DNA from: an uncultured Clostridiaceae bacterium
GTDB taxonomy: Bacteria > Bacillota > Clostridia > Clostridiales > Clostridiaceae
Direction: 5' to 3'
Assembly (NCBI GenBank): GCA_946405135.1
Contig: CAMJGD010000016.1
Coordinates: 1 to 64,000, forward strand
Length of the DNA: 64,000 bases
The notes beneath the pieces are model-generated. The model saw nothing but the letters and a program-made list of their open reading frames with translations, ran no database searches and was not told where the DNA came from. The translations under genes were made by a program, and so were the position numbers. Positions 60,699 to 64,000 of this stretch are shown here, one piece after another (position 1 is the stretch's first letter; each line of letters begins with the position of its first letter).

Positions 60699-61967
60699 AT
60701 GACAAAACAAGAAAAAAGCTGGATACTTCAAGATTGGGCAAATTCAGCTTATTCTCTAGCCATAACCACCGCTACCCTGCCTATATTCTTTAAAAGCATT
60801 GTAGCTAAAGATCTTCCATCTTCCATGTCTACCGCATATCTTGGCTATACAAACTCTATTGCAACTTTGATAATAGCAATACTCGCACCTTTGCTAGGAA
60901 CTATTGCTGATTACAAAAATTATAAGAAAAAATTATTTACATTTTTTATAATCATAGGAGTTACTTCTACTGCCATGCTTGCTTCAATAGGTGAAGGAAA
61001 CTGGATTATGTGTCTTGTGATATACGTATTAAGTGTTATAGGCTTTTCAGGGTCAAACATATTTTATGATGCATTTCTTGTAGATGTTACTGAAGAAAAA
61101 AGAATGGATCATATATCTTCTATGGGCTTTGGATTTGGTTATATAGGAAGTACCATACCTTTCATATTAAGCCTAATAGTAATAAAAAATCCATCCCTAT
61201 TTCATTTAACCACAGTGGGAGCCGTTAAATTCACATTCATAATTACGGCTTTGTGGTGGTTTATATTCACCATACCTATGTTTAAAAATGTAAAACAAAT
61301 TTACTTTATCGATAGCCCTACCAGCTCTCCTATAAAAGATAGCTTAAAAAGATTATGGTCCACGCTTAAAAGTGTAAAGGAATATAAAAATATATTTATA
61401 TTTTTATTAGCCTACTTTTTCTATATCGATGGAGTATCAACCATAATAAAAATGGCTACTGCCTATGGATTAGATTTAGGAATCTCCGGAGATAAACTTA
61501 TGATAATACTTTTAGTAATTCAATTCGTAGCCTTTCCTTGTTCAATAATTTATGGAAAATTAGCAGAAAAATTTTCTGCCAAAACAATGATAATGGTAGG
61601 AATTTTAGTTTATACTATAATCTGCATATATTCATATTTTATAAAAACCACAGTAGATTATTGGATTTTAGCTATGTTAGTAGCAAGTTCCCAAGGCGGC
61701 ATACAAGCCTTAAGCAGATCCTTTTATGGTAAGATAATTCCAAAAGAAAATTCAGCAGAATTCTTTGGTTTATACAATATATTTGGACGCTTTTCCGCAA
61801 TATTCGGTCCTCTTCTTATGGCACTAATCTCCCAAATAACAGGCAACTCAAAATTAGGAATTATAAGTCTTATTATTCTTTTTATAGTGGGAGGATTGCT
61901 ATTTTTAAAAGTTAAGGATGAAGAGACAAAACCTATAGTAAATCAAAACAATACTACATCTCTTTAA
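60699..61967 (+). CDS. MFS transporter of the UMF1/Atg22-like family
   Basis: 422-residue major facilitator protein with about 12 helices. SWILQDWANSAYSLAITTATLPIFFK is the hallmark of the UMF1 family (Atg22-like). LLGTIADYKNYKKK is the loop 2-3 motif, and GGIQALSRSFYGKIIPKENSAEFFGLYN is the conserved loop in the second half. Substrate unknown; amino acid efflux is suggested for yeast Atg22. SD AAGGGGGA. Monocistronic. Confidence 0.9.
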   Translation: MTKQEKSWILQDWANSAYSLAITTATLPIFFKSIVAKDLPSSMSTAYLGYTNSIATLIIAILAPLLGTIADYKNYKKKLFTFFIIIGVTSTAMLASIGEGNWIMCLVIYVLSVIGFSGSNIFYDAFLVDVTEEKRMDHISSMGFGFGYIGSTIPFILSLIVIKNPSLFHLTTVGAVKFTFIITALWWFIFTIPMFKNVKQIYFIDSPTSSPIKDSLKRLWSTLKSVKEYKNIFIFLLAYFFYIDGVSTIIKMATAYGLDLGISGDKLMIILLVIQFVAFPCSIIYGKLAEKFSAKTMIMVGILVYTIICIYSYFIKTTVDYWILAMLVASSQGGIQALSRSFYGKIIPKENSAEFFGLYNIFGRFSAIFGPLLMALISQITGNSKLGIISLIILFIVGGLLFLKVKDEETKPIVNQNNTTSL

Positions 61968-62040
61968 GCAAATGAAATATATTTTCATATAGGTTAGTCC
62001 TATGCATAGTAAAAAAATAATAGTTAAATTACAGTAAAAA

Positions 62041-62086
62041 AATCTATTATGATAATATGATTATATAGCATCTAAAATAATAGATT
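62041..62086 (+). promoter_or_regulatory. Hairpin just upstream of the KdpD-like gene
   Basis: AATCTATTAT (62041-62050) pairs with ATAATAGATT (62077-62086), ending immediately before the SD GAAGGGAT. It may position or expose the ribosome binding site. No c-di-AMP (ydaO) riboswitch features were seen. Confidence 0.4.
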
Positions 62087-62097
62087 GAAGGGATAAT

Positions 62098-63234
62098 ATG
62101 GCTAACCAGTTTAAAAGACTTACTCCTGAGGAGGCCTTTGATAAAATAAAAGAAGAAAAAAAAGGCACACTTAAAGTATTTTTAGGATATGCTCCTGGAG
62201 TAGGTAAAACTTTTTCTATGCTTAATGAAGCAAACAGAAGAGCTCAAAGGGATCAAAATATAGTTATAGGATGTGTAGAGACTCATAATAGAAAAGAAAC
62301 AGAAGAGCAAATAAAAAATTTAAAAATAGTTCCCAAAAAGAAAATAGAATATAATGGGAAAATTCTAGAAGAAATGAATACAGAAGCTATAATAGCTATA
62401 AAGCCAGATGTAGTGCTAATTGATGAGTTAGCACATACAAACATCCCTGGTTCAAAGCATAAAAAGCGTTATGAGGATGTAGAAGAAATATTAGAAAATG
62501 GAATAAATGTAATCAGTACATTAAATATACAGCATATTGAAAGTTTAAACGATGTAGTTAAGCAAATTACAGGAGTGAATATTACAGAAACTATACCAGA
62601 TAAAATTATAGAAGAAGCTGAAGAAGTAGTAGTAATAGATATCACCCCTGATGCACTTCAAAACAGATTGAAACGAGGAAATATATATAAAAAAGAAGTA
62701 ATAGATAGTGCGTTAAAAAACTTCTTTAGAAAAGGCAATCTTAATGCCTTAAGAGAATTAGCCTTAAGACAGACTGCTGATGAAGTAGATGAAGATTTAG
62801 AGGCATATATGAAAGAGCATGGCATAAAAGAAAATTGGTATACTGCAGAAAGGGTAATGGTTTGTATAAGCTCAAATATGTCTTCAAAAAAACTTATAAG
62901 GCGAGGTGCCAGAATAGCCAAAAGATACAAATGTGAATGGATAGTGGTTGATGTCATATGTACCAATTATTTTGCTCCTAAATATACAGAAAAAGATGAA
63001 GAAATGATAAAAAAACATCAAATGTTAGCTCGTCAGCTAGGTGCAGAAATTGTCACACTAAAAGGAAAAAGCATCTCTAGGGAATTAGTTAGATTTGCTT
63101 TAGAAAAGCATATTACTCAAATAATCATAGGACACAGTAACCGTTCAAAAATCCAAACCCTTTTAAGGGGCTCTACAGTTTATAAATTGTTAAAGCATGC
63201 CAAAGATATAGAAATTCATGTTATTCCTAACTAA
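62098..63234 (+). CDS. Soluble KdpD-type sensor protein (KdpD domain plus USP domain, no kinase)
   Basis: 378 residues covering only the cytoplasmic N-terminal part of KdpD. The Walker A-like GYAPGVGKTFSML, VLIDELAHTNIPGSKHKKRYEDVEEIL and STLNIQHIESLNDVV mark the KdpD domain (1-215). A universal stress protein domain (about 250-378, ending IIIGHSNRSKIQTLLRGSTVYKLL) follows. Transmembrane and histidine kinase parts are absent, and the gene stops normally before a terminator. It is convergent to kdpC, so it probably senses potassium or c-di-AMP for the Kdp system. Confidence 0.9.
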   Translation: MANQFKRLTPEEAFDKIKEEKKGTLKVFLGYAPGVGKTFSMLNEANRRAQRDQNIVIGCVETHNRKETEEQIKNLKIVPKKKIEYNGKILEEMNTEAIIAIKPDVVLIDELAHTNIPGSKHKKRYEDVEEILENGINVISTLNIQHIESLNDVVKQITGVNITETIPDKIIEEAEEVVVIDITPDALQNRLKRGNIYKKEVIDSALKNFFRKGNLNALRELALRQTADEVDEDLEAYMKEHGIKENWYTAERVMVCISSNMSSKKLIRRGARIAKRYKCEWIVVDVICTNYFAPKYTEKDEEMIKKHQMLARQLGAEIVTLKGKSISRELVRFALEKHITQIIIGHSNRSKIQTLLRGSTVYKLLKHAKDIEIHVIPN

Positions 63235-63273
63235 AAAACAACCTTAAAGCTTATAAAACTTTAAGGTTGTTTT
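63235..63273. terminator. Bidirectional terminator between kdpD-like gene and kdpC
   Basis: AAAACAACCTTAAAG (63235-63249) pairs perfectly with CTTTAAGGTTGTTTT (63259-63273), flanked by A and T runs. It can serve both convergent genes. Confidence 0.9.
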
Positions 63274-63307
63274 TTAGAGTGAATTTATGTCAAATATTTA
63301 GTTATAG

Positions 63308-63937
63308 CTATTTTAATAGACCTAACTTACTTGCTATTTGAAGATTAATCTTTAATACATTAACTCTTTTTTCTCCAAATACCTTAAAGCTTCTATCCTC
63401 TGTATTATCATCTATCATTTTATTTAATTCATCCTTGCTTATTCCAGTAGCATCAGATACAGCATCTACCTGAACCCTTGCAGCTTCTACACTTACATGT
63501 GGATCTAAGCCAGACCCGCTGCTTGTTAGTAAATCTGTGGGGATGTCTTCTTTTTTAACTGTAGGATGCTCTATTAAAAATTCATCTATATCTTTTTGAA
63601 CTCTTTCCTTTAAAGCCTCATTAGAAGGTCCTAAATTTTCTGATCCAGAAGCAACACCATTATAAGCTTTATTACCCTTGCTATCAGGGATTTTGTCTTC
63701 CTCTGTATAAGTATTATAATTTATAGAAGACACTCTTCCCTTAAAAAACTTTTTATCTGTAAAGTTCTGTCCTATAAGTTCAGAACCTACCTTCTTACCA
63801 TTAACTTCTATCATGCTTCCATTAGCCTTTTTATTAAATAAAGCTTGACTTATTCCTGTCATAGTTAAAGGAAATATAATACCACATAATATAAGCATAA
63901 CTAAACTTATCTTAAGAGATTGTTTTAAAATTTTCAT
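63308..63937 (-). CDS. kdpC: Potassium-transporting ATPase subunit KdpC
   Basis: 209-residue single-span subunit of the KdpFABC potassium pump. One N-terminal helix (residues 8-30, ISLVMLILCGIIFPLTMTGISQALF) anchors it. ELIGQNFTDKKFFKGRVSS, LLTSSGSGLDPHVSVEAARVQVDAVSDATGISKDELNKMI and the C-terminal KVFGEKRVNVLKINLQL-like strand are family marks. SD AGGAGGG. It follows kdpB on the minus strand, 18 bases downstream. Confidence 0.96.
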   Translation of the reverse strand: MKILKQSLKISLVMLILCGIIFPLTMTGISQALFNKKANGSMIEVNGKKVGSELIGQNFTDKKFFKGRVSSINYNTYTEEDKIPDSKGNKAYNGVASGSENLGPSNEALKERVQKDIDEFLIEHPTVKKEDIPTDLLTSSGSGLDPHVSVEAARVQVDAVSDATGISKDELNKMIDDNTEDRSFKVFGEKRVNVLKINLQIASKLGLLK

Positions 63938-63955
63938 AAACTTAACCCTCCTGAA

Positions 63956-64000
63956 CTAAAAAGTCAAGGATATCAAAAGAGGACTTATTATTAAATCTAT
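63956..64000 (-). CDS. kdpB: Potassium-transporting ATPase subunit KdpB, C-terminal end (partial)
   Basis: The last 14 codons before a TAG at 63956-63958 read IDLIISPLLISLTF. This fits the hydrophobic C-terminal end of KdpB, which has IDLLL at this place, and the position directly upstream of kdpC. The rest of the gene lies beyond the right edge of the window. Confidence 0.65.
   Translation of the reverse strand: MDLIISPLLISLTF

Noticed and set aside
61968..62097. ydaO (c-di-AMP) riboswitch before the KdpD-like gene
   Set aside because: The 130-base gap contains a simple 10-bp hairpin but none of the conserved ydaO sequence.
1..64000. CRISPR arrays, tRNA or rRNA genes, prophage or complete insertion sequences
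   Set aside because: Read through for regularly spaced direct repeats, cloverleaf or rRNA motifs and transposase motifs. None was found; only small palindromic repeats.

Overview
The window is AT-rich, Gram-positive-type chromosomal DNA with strong AGGAGG-like ribosome binding sites, some GTG and TTG starts, and many intrinsic terminators. The gene content points to an anaerobic Clostridium: a HydG/HydF hydrogenase maturation pair, an oxygen-sensitive double-cubane reductase with its activator, a clostridial-type agr locus, a soluble KdpD sensor, and PTS-dependent dihydroxyacetone kinase. I cannot name the species from sequence alone. No rRNA, tRNA, CRISPR array, prophage or intact insertion sequence is visible.

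Layout. 272-12170 (minus strand) is a seven-gene glycogen operon, in transcription order glgB, glgA, glgP, GH13 debranching/amylase enzyme, glgC, glgD and a second glgA. 12.4-18.6 kb holds a small hypothetical gene, a class V aminotransferase, cardiolipin synthase, a PadR/DUF2812 pair with a triple operator, a VanZ protein and a uracil-DNA glycosylase. 18.8-25.4 kb holds a cytoplasmic 5'-nucleotidase, a polar amino acid ABC importer, and the DUF3343 / double-cubane reductase / activator cluster. 25.8-36 kb holds a chemoreceptor, the DUF2922/DUF1659 pair, a CPBP protease, dhaKLM, two hydrolases and thyA-folA, next to a cluster of DnaA boxes. 36-41.5 kb holds a CBS-domain transporter, a VanY peptidase followed by an unlisted 32-residue membrane peptide, and a lipid-linked sugar module (GT2, DUF2304, small flippase, GT39).

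41.8-46.4 kb is a complete agr quorum-sensing locus in the order A-C-B-D, including a 42-residue AgrD too short for ordinary ORF calling. It is followed by a radical SAM/SPASM protein with no precursor peptide other than AgrD nearby. 46.4-51.7 kb holds a PduO-type cobalamin adenosyltransferase, three tandem M42 aminopeptidases (one lacking its two catalytic-site glutamates), pyroglutamyl peptidase and a DUF975 protein. 52-56.6 kb is a sugar PTS with IICB, a separate EIIA and a LicT/GlcT antiterminator. Both PTS genes have leaders with a RAT-like element overlapping a terminator. 57-60.5 kb holds a multi-hairpin RNA candidate and the TM1266-hydG-hydF cluster. The right end has an MFS transporter, a soluble KdpD, kdpC and the last codons of kdpB.

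Recurring themes that ordinary annotation does not explain: (1) at four genes (CPBP protease, GT39, EIIA, hydG) a good Shine-Dalgarno sequence is separated from the start codon by a hairpin whose folding would restore normal spacing, and at the distal glgA a palindromic element sits between the SD and the conserved start; (2) three copies of a MITE-like palindrome with GGCTGTTGCA-type ends lie in intergenic gaps; (3) seven DnaA-box-like sites lie within about 220 bp upstream of thyA; (4) an agr locus adjoins a SPASM radical enzyme.
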